Shown here one piece after another: positions 49,279 through 57,694 of a stretch of DNA of 64,000 nt. The stretch's first letter is position 1. Each line of letters starts with the position of its first letter. A program made the position numbers and the translations under genes. A model generated the notes under the pieces. It saw only the letters and a program-made list of their open reading frames with translations, had not been told where the DNA came from and made no database searches. The stretch spans positions 558,001-622,000 of the forward strand of contig CBDFHJ010000010.1 in the NCBI GenBank assembly GCA_965247635.1, given 5' to 3'. Origin of the DNA: CBDFHJ01 sp965247635. Its GTDB lineage: Bacteria; Chloroflexota; Dehalococcoidia; Lucifugimonadales; Australimonadaceae.

Positions 49279-50559
49279 GTGGCCACAGACCTCCCACCGA
49301 CGACTCCTCCACCCACCTCCGGCGTCCCCTCTTCGCTGCCCCTGGTTCAGGTCCTAGGCAACCGACGCTACCGAAACCTTTGGATGGCGGGATGGGGCTT
49401 TCACATCAGCCGATGGATGTGGATGATCATCGCCGGTTACGTCGTCTTCCAACTGACGGGCTCCACGTTCGAGACCCAGCTTGTCGGGGTCGCGTCCACG
49501 GCGCCGATGCTGCTGCTGGGAGTGGTGAGCGGTTTTATCGCCGATAGCTTCCAGCGCAGGCACATCCTCATAGCCATCCATCTGGTCAACATCGTGCTGG
49601 CGGGTGTCGTTGCCGCGCTCCTCCTCGCGGGCCTGATCGAGAGCTGGCATCTGCTGGCCCTGACGGGAGGTTTTGGCGTCAGCAATGCCCTGGACATGAC
49701 GGCACGGCGGGCCTTCGTCTCAGACGTCGTTACCAGCCCAGCGCTTCCCTTTGCCCTGGCCTTGGAGACGCTGAGCATGACCAGCTCGGCGATGATCGGT
49801 CCTTGGATTGGAGGCGCCCTGGTCGACTACGTGCCGCTGGGCGACACGGGAGCGGCGGGTCCCTACCTCTTCATGATGGCTGCCTACGCGGTGGGTGCGC
49901 TTCTCCTTTTCATGCGCGTCACCTCTTCGGGCCGTCAACACCTGGGGCCGCTCAGCCTGGGCTCCGCCGTAGAAAGCATCACCCAAGGCCTGCGCGCCAT
50001 CGCCGGCAACCGCGCCGTCGTGGGCACCTTGGGCATCACGGTCATGTGGAACCTCTTCTTCGCCTCCTACCAACCGCTCCTCCCCGTCTTCGCCGAGGAG
50101 GTACTGCAGGTAAGCCCCGCGCTCTTGGGCTTGCTGGGCGGCGCTCAGGGGGCTGGGGCGCTCCTCGGCTCGATGTTCATCGCCACGCGAAGGTCCATCG
50201 GACATCGGTCGCGCTACTACATCTTCGGCACGCTGCTATCGCTGGCCAGCCTCTTCGTGTTCTCGCTCTCCAGCGTGTTTCCCCTCTCCTTTGCCGCGCT
50301 TCTCGTGGCTGGGGTGGGCTTCTCCGGCTTCGCCACCATGCAGGCCACGCTCGTGCTGGTCTCGGTGGAAGAGGAGATGCGAGGGCGGGCCATGGGCGTG
50401 GTGAGCATGGCCATCGGCGGCCTACCCCTGGGCATGCTGGGCGTCGGGGCGCTGGCCGAGTTGGTTGGCCCGGGCACGGCCGTCACCATAACCTCGTCGA
50501 CCGGCTTCGTAGGCGTCTGCCTGTGGTCTTGGCGGGCACGGGCGATGCGCCGGATCTAG
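49279..50559 (+). CDS. MFS transporter (EntS/MFS_3-like exporter)
   Basis: A 426-residue major facilitator with about 12 membrane segments. The N-terminal part reads VLGNRRYRNLWMAGWGFHIS, then VGVASTAPMLLLGVVSGFIA followed by DSFQRRHI, the loop 2-3 signature of the MFS_3 group that includes the enterobactin exporter EntS. A second signature, GLLGGAQGAGALLGSMFIA, begins the second half. The start is a GTG. It is likely a proton-driven exporter of a small organic molecule. No biosynthetic cluster is adjacent to name the substrate. Confidence 0.88.
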   Translation: MATDLPPTTPPPTSGVPSSLPLVQVLGNRRYRNLWMAGWGFHISRWMWMIIAGYVVFQLTGSTFETQLVGVASTAPMLLLGVVSGFIADSFQRRHILIAIHLVNIVLAGVVAALLLAGLIESWHLLALTGGFGVSNALDMTARRAFVSDVVTSPALPFALALETLSMTSSAMIGPWIGGALVDYVPLGDTGAAGPYLFMMAAYAVGALLLFMRVTSSGRQHLGPLSLGSAVESITQGLRAIAGNRAVVGTLGITVMWNLFFASYQPLLPVFAEEVLQVSPALLGLLGGAQGAGALLGSMFIATRRSIGHRSRYYIFGTLLSLASLFVFSLSSVFPLSFAALLVAGVGFSGFATMQATLVLVSVEEEMRGRAMGVVSMAIGGLPLGMLGVGALAELVGPGTAVTITSSTGFVGVCLWSWRARAMRRI

Positions 50560-50608
50560 GGCCGGGAACGAATTTGAAAAATCCGCTGAAAAATCCGCTT
50601 ATAAGCAC

Positions 50609-50639
50609 TTGACAGCGCTTGCCCTCTATACAGTAGACT
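50609..50639 (+). promoter_or_regulatory. Predicted promoter of the structured RNA
   Basis: TTGACA (50609-50614) and TAGACT (50634-50639) with a 19-base spacer, a little long. It lies 5 bases before the RNA's closing stem. Confidence 0.5.
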
Positions 50640-50644
50640 GCGAA

Positions 50645-50758
50645 TGTCCTGAGCGACTTTAGGACAAGGGGCGGCCGAGGTTCAGCGCCGAGCCGGGCAA
50701 CCGGTGAAGTTAAGCACCAACGCCAATCCGGCGCGCCAGTTGCTCAGGACACTTTTTT
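50645..50758 (+). ncRNA. Unassigned structured RNA of about 110 nt
   Basis: A 13-bp closing stem joins 50645-50657 (TGTCCTGAGCGAC) to 50739-50751 (GTTGCTCAGGACA, one G-U pair), and six T follow at 50753-50758. Inside, GCCGG (50692-50696) pairs with CCGGC (50728-50732), enclosing a GGTG/CACC hairpin (50703-50718) and the unpaired strings GGGCAACC and AACGCCAATCC. It has a promoter-like TTGACA upstream and no overlapping gene. The GGCAACC...GCCAAT strings loosely recall S-box riboswitches, but the rest does not fit. I cannot assign it to SRP, 6S, tmRNA or a known riboswitch. Confidence 0.65.
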
Positions 50759-51021
50759 GTCTTCAACCCCCCGCTTTCTTGACCATCTACTGTGACCCTC
50801 TTCTCTCGCCCCTGACCAGGGCACTACGGTCTTCATTGACACCCATAGCGCCCCCCTCGTACCATTAAATCGTTATGGATCTCCTCGTCTGCGTGTGTAT
50901 GCACGGCCCGTAGGTAGAGGGACCAGTCAGGAACTGGGCCTCCGCTGCCTATGGGTATCGCAGACGGAGGTCTTTCTTTTTGTCTCGACCGAGGCCCTAG
51001 CAAAGTCTGTAACGGAAAGGG
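50759..51021. other. Intergenic region before the DUF4395 gene
   Basis: These 263 bases hold no credible gene. If the preceding RNA is a leader rather than a stand-alone transcript, this would be the untranslated region of the DUF4395 gene. Confidence 0.35.
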
Positions 51022-51570
51022 GTGACGGCGGAGATGGCGGTTAGAGAAGCAGGAGCGAGTAATTCGTTGAATGCCACGCTGCGAAGCGTATTTTCGTTTC
51101 CCCACCCGGTGAACGAGGTCGCGGCCCACTCGGTGGCGGGCATGGTGGTGGCCCTGACCGTGGTCATCATCGTGACGGACCTTCGATGGCTGATGTTCGT
51201 GCTGGCCTACGGCTTCTTGGCCCGCGTGCTCACGGGACCCACCCTGAGCCCCATGGGCCTGCTGGCCACCAAGGTCATCGCTCCGAAGGTGATAAGGCGG
51301 CACAAGCCCGTGGCGGGCCCACCCAAGCGGTTTGCGCAGACGGTAGGGCTGGCCTTTTCGGTGACCGCGTTGGTCTTGGCATACACCGTCAGCTCGCTGG
51401 TCGCGGCCAAGGCGGTGCTGGGAGTCCTCGTCCTCTTCGCCATCCTGGAGTCGCTCGCGGGGTTCTGTGCGGGCTGCTTCGTATTCGGCTACCTGATGCG
51501 CTGGGGGCTGGTGCCGCAAGACGTGTGCGAGCGCTGCAACAACCTCAGCTTCGCATCCGAGTCCTCCTAG
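51022..51570 (+). CDS. DUF4395 domain membrane protein
   Basis: A 182-residue membrane protein with DUF4395. It has NEVAAHSVAGMVVALTVVII, a second hydrophobic pair VGLAFSVTALVLAYTVSSLV and VLGVLVLFAILESLAGFCAG, and a cysteine-bearing C-terminus (CFVFGYLMRWGLVPQDVCERC). The start is GTG 51022 or ATG 51034. The family is often found near thiosulfate sulfurtransferase or thioredoxin genes, but here it is alone. The function is unknown. Confidence 0.8.
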   Translation: MTAEMAVREAGASNSLNATLRSVFSFPHPVNEVAAHSVAGMVVALTVVIIVTDLRWLMFVLAYGFLARVLTGPTLSPMGLLATKVIAPKVIRRHKPVAGPPKRFAQTVGLAFSVTALVLAYTVSSLVAAKAVLGVLVLFAILESLAGFCAGCFVFGYLMRWGLVPQDVCERCNNLSFASESS

Positions 51571-51582
51571 CGGGCCTTACCC

Positions 51583-51880
51583 TGTCATTCCGAGGAACGA
51601 AGCGACGAGGAATCTCGTCTCTTAGGGATGCAAAAACGAGAGTCCTCGTCCTCCTCAGGAAGGACTCGAAATGACAGGTTGGCGTAGTAGGTGCAAGGCG
51701 GACTGGTACCAGATTCCTCGCTCCGCTCGGAATGACAGAAGGAGTGGGGTAGCCGCTGCGCCCTGCGAGCCTGGCGACGGGGCGGGCTGGGTAGGAAAGT
51801 TCACTTAGGCCTGCCGTCCGCTAAGGCCGGACCGCTACGAGATTCCGCATCCTTCTTGAGAAGGACTCGGAATGACAAGC
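51583..51880. repeat. Cluster of TGTCATTCC-type palindromes
   Basis: A full palindrome at 51583-51676 (TGTCATTCCGAGGAACGAAG to GGACTCGAAATGACA), a half unit at 51710-51739 (CCAGATTCCTCGCTCCGCTC) and another at 51836-51880. Between them lies GGGGCGGGCTGGGTA, a scrap of the 169-bp repeat in inverse direction. It fills most of the gap before lutA. Confidence 0.75.
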
Positions 51881-52041
51881 GGCCCTGACGAATCGAAAAC
51901 CCCTCTTTGGCTAGAGCAGGCGGGAGGCCCACCGCTAACTGACGCAACCTCGCGCCGCGGAGGGTTGTACCCCGCCATGCCCTCTGCTACCGTTGCGCCA
52001 TGCGTCGGCGCACAACACGGAGCGCCTCCAGGAGAATCAGG

Positions 52042-52773
52042 GTGGCCCTGTGCGTCACCTGCCTGGTGGACACCTTCTACCCCCAGGTGGGCGAGGCGGT
52101 GGTGAACGTGCTGCGGCGTCTAGGCGTGGACGTCACCTTCCCCGAGGACCAGACGTGCTGTGGCCAGCCCGCGTACAACGGGGGCTTTCAGCGTGACGCC
52201 ACGGTGGTGGCCCGAAGGTTCATCGCTCTCTTCCAGGGCGTGGAGTACGTGGTGGTCCCATCCGGCTCCTGCGCCGCCATGATCAAGGTCCACTACCCCG
52301 AGCTGTTCCGCGATGACCCCGATATGCTGGCCAAGGCGGAAGAACTGGCCGGCCGGACCTACGAGCTATCCGACTTTCTGGTCAACGTGCTAAAGGTCAG
52401 CGAGACCGGAGGCTCCTTTGCGGGAAAGGTCACCTACCACGAGTCGTGCCACCTACTGCGGGACCTGCACGTCTCCAGCGAGCCACGGGCTTTAGTCCAG
52501 GGCGTCCAGGGCACCGACCTGGTGGAGATGGACCGGTGCGACGAGTGCTGTGGCTTTGGCGGGCTTTTCGCCGTGAGGTACCCCCACATCTCCACCGCCA
52601 TCTTGAACGAGAAGCTCCAGGCCATAGAGGCAACCGGCGCTGACGTGGTGGTTTCCAACGACATGGGTTGCCTCATGCACATGGGCGGCGCCATCAGCCG
52701 CCGGGGCATGCGGGTGCGGCCCATGCACCTGGCCGAGCTGTTGGACCAGCGGGAAGGCAGAGTGACGTGGTAG
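52042..52773 (+). CDS. lutA: Lactate utilization protein A (CCG-domain oxidoreductase)
   Basis: A 243-residue protein with two CCG cysteine-rich domains: EDQTCCGQPAYNGGF with VPSGSCAAMIK, and YHESCHLLRDL with CDECCGFGGLFAVRYP, then NDMGCLMHM. These bind iron-sulfur clusters. LutA works with LutB and LutC to oxidise L-lactate to pyruvate. GTG 52042 is chosen because GGAG stands seven bases upstream and the family begins RVALCVTCLVDTFYP; an ATG at 52000 would add 14 residues. It overlaps lutB by 7 bases. Confidence 0.92.
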   Translation: MALCVTCLVDTFYPQVGEAVVNVLRRLGVDVTFPEDQTCCGQPAYNGGFQRDATVVARRFIALFQGVEYVVVPSGSCAAMIKVHYPELFRDDPDMLAKAEELAGRTYELSDFLVNVLKVSETGGSFAGKVTYHESCHLLRDLHVSSEPRALVQGVQGTDLVEMDRCDECCGFGGLFAVRYPHISTAILNEKLQAIEATGADVVVSNDMGCLMHMGGAISRRGMRVRPMHLAELLDQREGRVTW

Positions 52774-54197
52774 CGGTTAGGAGCGCCCGGTTCCCCAAAG
52801 CCTCCGCCAAGGCCATCCAAGACCCACCCTTGCAACGGCTGCTGGGCCGCATCATGCGCCAGCTGCGGGACGCTCGCGCCATGGCCGTGGACGACGTCAG
52901 CGAGCAGGAGTGGGAGCTGCTACGCCAGCGGGCCAGGGATATCAAGGCGGAGGCTATCGCCCACCTGGACTACTACCTGGACCTGCTGGACCGCTCCGTC
53001 CGCCGCAACGGAGGCCATGTCCACTTTGTCCGGACCGCCGATGAGGCGAACGAGGCGGTGCTGACCATAGCCAAGCGGCAGGGCGTCAAACACGTGGTCA
53101 AAGCCAAGTCCATGGTCTCGGAGGAGATCGGCCTGACCCCGTTCTTGGAACGACAGGGTATCGAAACAGTGGAGACGGACCTAGGAGAGTTCATCGTGCA
53201 GCTCGCCCAAGAACCGCCGTCGCATATCGTGGTGCCCGCCCTCCACAAGTCGCGGCAAGACGTCTCGGAGCTGTTCCAGCGGAAGCTCGAGTCCCAGCCC
53301 ACCGCCGACGTGGACGAGCTGTGCGGCATCGCCCGGGAGAAGCTGCGGGAGCACTTTGTTGCCGCGGAGATGGGTATCACCGGCGCCAACTTCTTGGTGG
53401 CGGAGACCGGGACCGTGGTGCTGGTGACCAGCGAAGGCAACGGTAGGATGACAACCTCCTTGCCCAGGGTGCACGTGGTGGTGGCCGGGCTAGAGAAGGT
53501 GGTGCCCGCCCTGGAGGACGTTGGCGTGTTCTTGAAGCTGCTGGCCCGCTCCGCCACGGGGCAGCGCATGACGAGCTACACCACCTTTGCCAGCGGGCCC
53601 AGAGGCCCCAGCGACGAGGATGGCACCGAGGAGTTTCACCTGGTCATCGTGGACAACGGCCGCGCTAAACTTCTGGCAGACGAAGAGTTGCGAGAGGCGT
53701 TGTACTGTATCCGCTGCGGGGCTTGCTCCAACGTTTGTCCCGTGTATGGAAAGGTGGGAGGCCACGCCTACGGGTGGGTCTACTCGGGACCCATCGGCGC
53801 CGTGCTGGCCCCCGTCCTCACGAGCCAGAAACAGGCCAAACACCTCCCCTACGCCTCCACGCTCTGCGGGGCATGCAGAGACGTGTGCCCGGTGAAGATA
53901 GACCTGCCGAAGCTGCTGCTGCGGCTCCGGCAGTATGCGGCGGAGGGCGGACCACACGGGCGAAGGACCAGCTCATGGATGGAGCGGCTGCTGGTCAGAC
54001 GCTGGTCTGGTGCGGTCAGGACACGGAGGGCCATGGAGCGTTCGCTTGGGCTTGCCCGGCTGCTCCAAAAGCCATTGCTTCGTAGCGTGCCGGTCCCGCT
54101 CCGCGGAAGTTGGACCAAGGACAGAGACCTTCCCACTGTTGCGAGCGAGTCGTTTCACCGCCGCTGGAAGGAGCGGCTCGGCAGCATGGAGTCGTAA
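52767..54197 (+). CDS. lutB: Lactate utilization protein B (iron-sulfur protein)
   Basis: A 476-residue LutB. The N-terminal LUD domain includes GVKHVVKAKSMVSEEIGL and GITGANFLVAETGTVVLVTS; the C-terminus has two ferredoxin-type cluster motifs, CIRCGACSNVCPVYGKVGG and LCGACRDVCPVKIDLPKLL. It carries electrons from lactate oxidation. The start is GTG 52767 with GGAAGG upstream, overlapping the lutA stop; the longer in-frame reading lies wholly inside lutA and is rejected. lutC follows after 5 bases. Confidence 0.93.
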   Translation: MVAVRSARFPKASAKAIQDPPLQRLLGRIMRQLRDARAMAVDDVSEQEWELLRQRARDIKAEAIAHLDYYLDLLDRSVRRNGGHVHFVRTADEANEAVLTIAKRQGVKHVVKAKSMVSEEIGLTPFLERQGIETVETDLGEFIVQLAQEPPSHIVVPALHKSRQDVSELFQRKLESQPTADVDELCGIAREKLREHFVAAEMGITGANFLVAETGTVVLVTSEGNGRMTTSLPRVHVVVAGLEKVVPALEDVGVFLKLLARSATGQRMTSYTTFASGPRGPSDEDGTEEFHLVIVDNGRAKLLADEELREALYCIRCGACSNVCPVYGKVGGHAYGWVYSGPIGAVLAPVLTSQKQAKHLPYASTLCGACRDVCPVKIDLPKLLLRLRQYAAEGGPHGRRTSSWMERLLVRRWSGAVRTRRAMERSLGLARLLQKPLLRSVPVPLRGSWTKDRDLPTVASESFHRRWKERLGSMES

Positions 54198-54202
54198 GGC
54201 GT

Positions 54203-54955
54203 ATGCAAGCAGGCGTTCAGGAGTCAGCGGCCAAGGAGTCGTTCCTGCAGATGGTCCGGGAGGCCCTGGGCAGGAACACGCCACTGCTGCATGTTCCAGA
54301 CCATCCCGCGCTCAAGACAACGCTGCCCAGGCACCAGGAAAAGGTGGTGACCATTCAGGCCAAGGTGGAGGCACGCCGGTCGGCCTTGGCGACCCGGCTG
54401 ATGGAAACGGCCACTGCGGCGGGTTGGCACGTGCACCGCGTGGCGTCGGAGAACGAGGCGGCGCTGATGGTGGGTGAGATCGCGCGTGGCTTGGGAGCCC
54501 GGCGGGCCGTCCGGACGAACGAGGACGTGTTCCGCCGGGTGGACGTTGACCTGGCGCTTCGCAGCGCCCGCATCGCGCCGATTGTCCTGGCCGCGGGTAG
54601 GCAGCGCAGGCGGGGGGAGCTTCGAGCGCTGGCCTTGCAGGCGGACCTGGGTATTTCGGGCGTGGAGTACGCGGTGGCCGAGACCGGTTCCTGCGTGGTC
54701 GTGCCCCGCAGAGGGGTCGCCCGAATGACGACGCTCACGCCACCTGCCCTCATCGTCTTGGTGGAAGCGGCCCAGGTCTTGGAAAACCTGGACGACCTGT
54801 TGGCCATCTGGCGCCTGGAAAACCTACGGACCCGGGGCCGCATGCCGAACTACATGACCCTGGTCTCCGGCCCCAGCCGCACCGCCGACATCGAATTCAC
54901 CCTCAGCACCGGAGTGCACGGCCCAGGCCGGGCCTACCTAGTCCTCATCGCATAG
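54203..54955 (+). CDS. lutC: Lactate utilization protein C
   Basis: A 250-residue LUD-domain protein (LutC/YkgG). The C-terminal core reads DLGISGVEYAVAETGSCVV, then RRGVARMTTLTPPALIVLVE and TLVSGPSRTADIEFTLSTGV, then HGPGRAYLVLI, all typical. It is the third component of the LutABC lactate oxidation complex. ATG 54203 starts 5 bases after lutB. The N-terminal 90 residues are a variable helical region as in other family members. A DtxR-type regulator gene follows downstream but is separated by a repeat. Confidence 0.9.
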   Translation: MQAGVQESAAKESFLQMVREALGRNTPLLHVPDHPALKTTLPRHQEKVVTIQAKVEARRSALATRLMETATAAGWHVHRVASENEAALMVGEIARGLGARRAVRTNEDVFRRVDVDLALRSARIAPIVLAAGRQRRRGELRALALQADLGISGVEYAVAETGSCVVVPRRGVARMTTLTPPALIVLVEAAQVLENLDDLLAIWRLENLRTRGRMPNYMTLVSGPSRTADIEFTLSTGVHGPGRAYLVLIA

Positions 54956-54966
54956 GCCGGCCCCGC

Positions 54967-55061
54967 ACCTGTCATTCTGAGGAGCGAAGTGACGAAGAAT
55001 CCCGCTTTACCCTCCAGGGACGAGGCCCTCCGCCCCGACGGATCGGGACTCGGGATGATAC
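54967..55061. repeat. TGTCATTCC-type palindrome after lutC
   Basis: TGTCATTCTGAGGAGCGAAG at the start, AAGAATCCCGC inside and GACTCGGGATGATA at the end. It lies between lutC and the regulator gene. Confidence 0.65.
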
Positions 55062-55178
55062 GGGCTACCTCGTGAACACAGCGCGGGCCGGGCGGGCTCG
55101 CGGCACTGTCGGCACGATGGCATAATGGTATTGGCCTTTCGAGGCCGTGGACGCAGCGCGCGCCAATTGGAGTAACGA

Positions 55179-55943
55179 ATGACCACAGATCAAGGAAAGC
55201 GGACGCCTAAAGCCAATACCCAGGGGACGCCGCGACGTGGCACCGGAAGGGTCTCCCAGGCCGCGGAGAACTACCTCCTCTCCCTCAGCATCCTCCAGGA
55301 AGACGGTATTGCACCCCATATCAGCCAGCTCGCGGAGTACCTACGGCAGATACCCGCGGAGGAGGGCGTCGGGACGACGCTGGCTTCCGTCTCCGGCATG
55401 GTCCACCGCATGGTCAGGGAGAACTTGGTCGCCGTGAACAAGGAGAAGCAGGTCTTGCTGACCCCTGAAGGGCAACGGCTAGCTAACGATGTCGTCCGCC
55501 GCCACCGCCTGTCCGAGCGACTGCTGGTCAATATGCTTGACGTGCCCCTTGAGCGGGCCGAGACCGAGGCTCACCAGCTGGAGCACGGTATCTCGCCCGA
55601 CCTGCTCGAGCACATTGAGAAGAAGCTGGGCTACCCTGATACGTGCCCCTACGGAAGGCCCATCTATCGGTCAGGGGAGACGCAGCCTCGCCCGGAGCCG
55701 CCGGATGTGGCCCCCTTGAGTCAGGCAACCGCTGGTGCCGAGTACACGGTGGTCCGCATCCCCGACGAGACCTATTCGCTTCTGCGCTTCCTCGTAGCGA
55801 ATAAGGTCCTTCCCGGCCAGCGTGTCAGAGTGGCGGAAGTGGCCCCTTATCGAGGAGTGGTGGACCTGGAGCGCAACGGCGAGAAGGTGTCGGTGGGCAT
55901 GGAAGTAGCAACTCGCATCCGTGTCCGGCCCGCTTCCGACTAG
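55179..55943 (+). CDS. DtxR/MntR-family metal-dependent regulator with FeoA domain
   Basis: A 254-residue regulator with an N-terminal winged helix (VSQAAENYLLSLSILQEDGI, then SVSGMVHRMVRENLVAVNKE), the DtxR dimerisation helix RAETEAHQLEHGISPDLLEH, which supplies metal ligands, and a C-terminal FeoA/SH3-like domain (FLVANKVLPGQRVRVAEVAP). Such proteins repress metal uptake genes when Fe or Mn is bound. An insertion before the FeoA part lengthens it slightly. No metal transporter is adjacent, so targets are elsewhere. The first 24 residues are basic and disordered. Confidence 0.88.
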   Translation: MTTDQGKRTPKANTQGTPRRGTGRVSQAAENYLLSLSILQEDGIAPHISQLAEYLRQIPAEEGVGTTLASVSGMVHRMVRENLVAVNKEKQVLLTPEGQRLANDVVRRHRLSERLLVNMLDVPLERAETEAHQLEHGISPDLLEHIEKKLGYPDTCPYGRPIYRSGETQPRPEPPDVAPLSQATAGAEYTVVRIPDETYSLLRFLVANKVLPGQRVRVAEVAPYRGVVDLERNGEKVSVGMEVATRIRVRPASD

Positions 55944-55975
55944 AAGAGCGCTGTGCTCGGCAGCGGGCGGACCCC

Positions 55976-56971
55976 TCAGGCGCGGCTGCCTGCCAGCGCC
56001 CTAAAGACGGGGACCACATCGCGGATGAACCGCTGAAGCTGCGCGGCCTGGTCCCACGACGCGAACCGTACGACGAGGTGGCCGGCCCCGGCTTCGGCAT
56101 ACTCCGCCATCCGTGCCGCAACCGCGCCGGGCGTGCCCCATGGTCCCCATCGGCCTTCCCAGTGGCGCACGCCGTAGTAGGCCATGAGGAAATCGTCCGC
56201 TTCCGCCGCGGCGCGCTTGTCGTCGTGGCCGACGTTCACCGTCATGTAGAAGGCGTGTTCCAGGCCGCTCGGGTCGCGGCCCGCCTCGGCGGTGAGCTCG
56301 TCCACCCGCCGCACCACCTGGGCGTACTCTTCCGGCGAGTCGGTGATGCCGATGGTCCCGTCGGCGTGCAGCGCGGCGCGCCCGTACTGGGCCTCGGAGC
56401 CCGTGCGATGGTGGCACGCCAGCCAGACCGGGATCCCGCCTCGCTGCACCGGCTTGGGGTCCAGGGCCACGTCCTCCAGCGCGAAGTGCTTTCCTGTGAA
56501 CGTCACACGCTCCTCGGTCCACAGCCGCTTCATGACCTGCACCACCTCGGTGAAGCGGCCGGCCCGGGCCTGAGGTGAAACGTCCACGGCCAGCCAGTCG
56601 CTCTGCTGTTCAGGCGTGAATGCGCCGCCCACGCCCGCGCCTACCACCAACCTGCCGCCGGATAGCACGTCCACCGTGGCCAGGCTGTGGGCCAAGGTCA
56701 CGGGATGCCGCAGGGCCGGGAGCAGCACGGCGGTCCCGATACGCACCCGCGAGGTGCGGGCGGCGATGGCGGCCAGCGTGGCTACCGGCTCCAGCCGAGG
56801 TTTGGAGACCAGGCTGTCGCCCACCCACACCGAGTCGAGGCCGCCGGCCTCGGCCTGCTCCGCCAGGACCGGCACCATAGAAGCGTCGACGGGGCGGCCC
56901 TCGCGCTGTGCGCGCATCACCAGGCCACGGGTGCCCAGCAGCACGCCGACCTTGGCCTCGCGGCTAGCCAT
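55976..56971 (-). CDS. LLM-class F420-dependent oxidoreductase
   Basis: A 331-residue luciferase-like monooxygenase TIM barrel. AEAGGLDSVWVGDSLVSKPR, then TSRVRIGTAVLLPALRHPV and GGRLVVGAGVGGAFTPEQ are hallmarks of the F420-dependent LLM group. ATG 56971 is chosen because the family begins right after it and it overlaps the last codons of cofC by 8 bases; longer in-frame readings lie inside cofC. Its place at the end of an F420 biosynthesis series strongly suggests that it uses F420 rather than FMN. The substrate is unknown. Confidence 0.87.
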   Translation of the reverse strand: MASREAKVGVLLGTRGLVMRAQREGRPVDASMVPVLAEQAEAGGLDSVWVGDSLVSKPRLEPVATLAAIAARTSRVRIGTAVLLPALRHPVTLAHSLATVDVLSGGRLVVGAGVGGAFTPEQQSDWLAVDVSPQARAGRFTEVVQVMKRLWTEERVTFTGKHFALEDVALDPKPVQRGGIPVWLACHHRTGSEAQYGRAALHADGTIGITDSPEEYAQVVRRVDELTAEAGRDPSGLEHAFYMTVNVGHDDKRAAAEADDFLMAYYGVRHWEGRWGPWGTPGAVAARMAEYAEAGAGHLVVRFASWDQAAQLQRFIRDVVPVFRALAGSRA

Positions 56972-57665
56972 GGTCCCCGCGTTGGGCGCCGGCGTGTTGA
57001 GTAGGGAGAGCGGCAGGGGTTTGTTCGCCAAGCCAACCCACCCACCGGCCCAGCTCCGCCGCGAAGCCGTCCAGGTGGGCTTCCGCCCAGGCCAGGTCCG
57101 CCGGTGTGTCCACGTCGAAGGCCAGACCGGACGCACCGGCCTCGCGTAGCTCGACCCCGCGCGCCCGAATCTCGGCGGCGTGGCGGGCGTAGCTATCCTC
57201 CCCTAGCGACGGCGGAAGAGCGTACGCCGCCGAGATCAGCAGGGCGTTGGTCCCGCCGTCGTTGCGGGCGCGTACGCCGACGGGTACGGTCAGTCCCTGA
57301 CTGGCGGAGACCACCGCCCGCACGTCCGTGGGCGTAACCTCGGGCAGGTCCGCGGGTAGGAAGAGCGTGGCTTGAGCGCCGTGCTGATAAGCGGTCTGCA
57401 TGGCCAGCCAGAGGGACGAGTTCAGGTCATGGCCCGGCTCGGGGCGCCATTGGACACTATGGTGCGCGGCGATCTGCTGGACTACGGCGTCGCCGCCGAT
57501 GACCTGACAGGCCTCGGCCCCTACCGAGCCCCCTACGGCGGCCAGCACCCGATGCAGCATGAGGAGGGCCGCCGCCTGACGGCGCGAGTCCGTCACCTCC
57601 GGGGCCAGCCGCGACTTGGCCGTCGCCAGCGGCTTCATGGGCACCAGCACCTCAAGACCGGACAT
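56964..57665 (-). CDS. cofC: Phospho(enol)pyruvate/phospholactate guanylyltransferase
   Basis: A 233-residue CofC/FbiD nucleotidyltransferase that activates 2-phospholactate or phosphoenolpyruvate with GTP for F420 assembly. Motifs: EVLVPMKPLATAKSRLAPEV at the N-terminus, ATLFLPADLPEVTPTDV, RNDGGTNALLIS and FDVDTPADLAWAEAH. It lies 29 bases after cofD in the same direction and overlaps the LLM gene, so the three are probably cotranscribed. Which of the two phospho-acids is used cannot be read here. Confidence 0.92.
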   Translation of the reverse strand: MSGLEVLVPMKPLATAKSRLAPEVTDSRRQAAALLMLHRVLAAVGGSVGAEACQVIGGDAVVQQIAAHHSVQWRPEPGHDLNSSLWLAMQTAYQHGAQATLFLPADLPEVTPTDVRAVVSASQGLTVPVGVRARNDGGTNALLISAAYALPPSLGEDSYARHAAEIRARGVELREAGASGLAFDVDTPADLAWAEAHLDGFAAELGRWVGWLGEQTPAALPTQHAGAQRGDHG

Positions 57666-57694
57666 GGATATTTCTCTTTCCCTTTTGCACGGCT

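Noticed and set aside
50645..50758. SRP RNA or S-box riboswitch
   Set aside because: The SRP loop and AGCA motifs are missing, and the S-box GAGGGA/kink-turn side is absent; the closing stem is the terminator stem itself.
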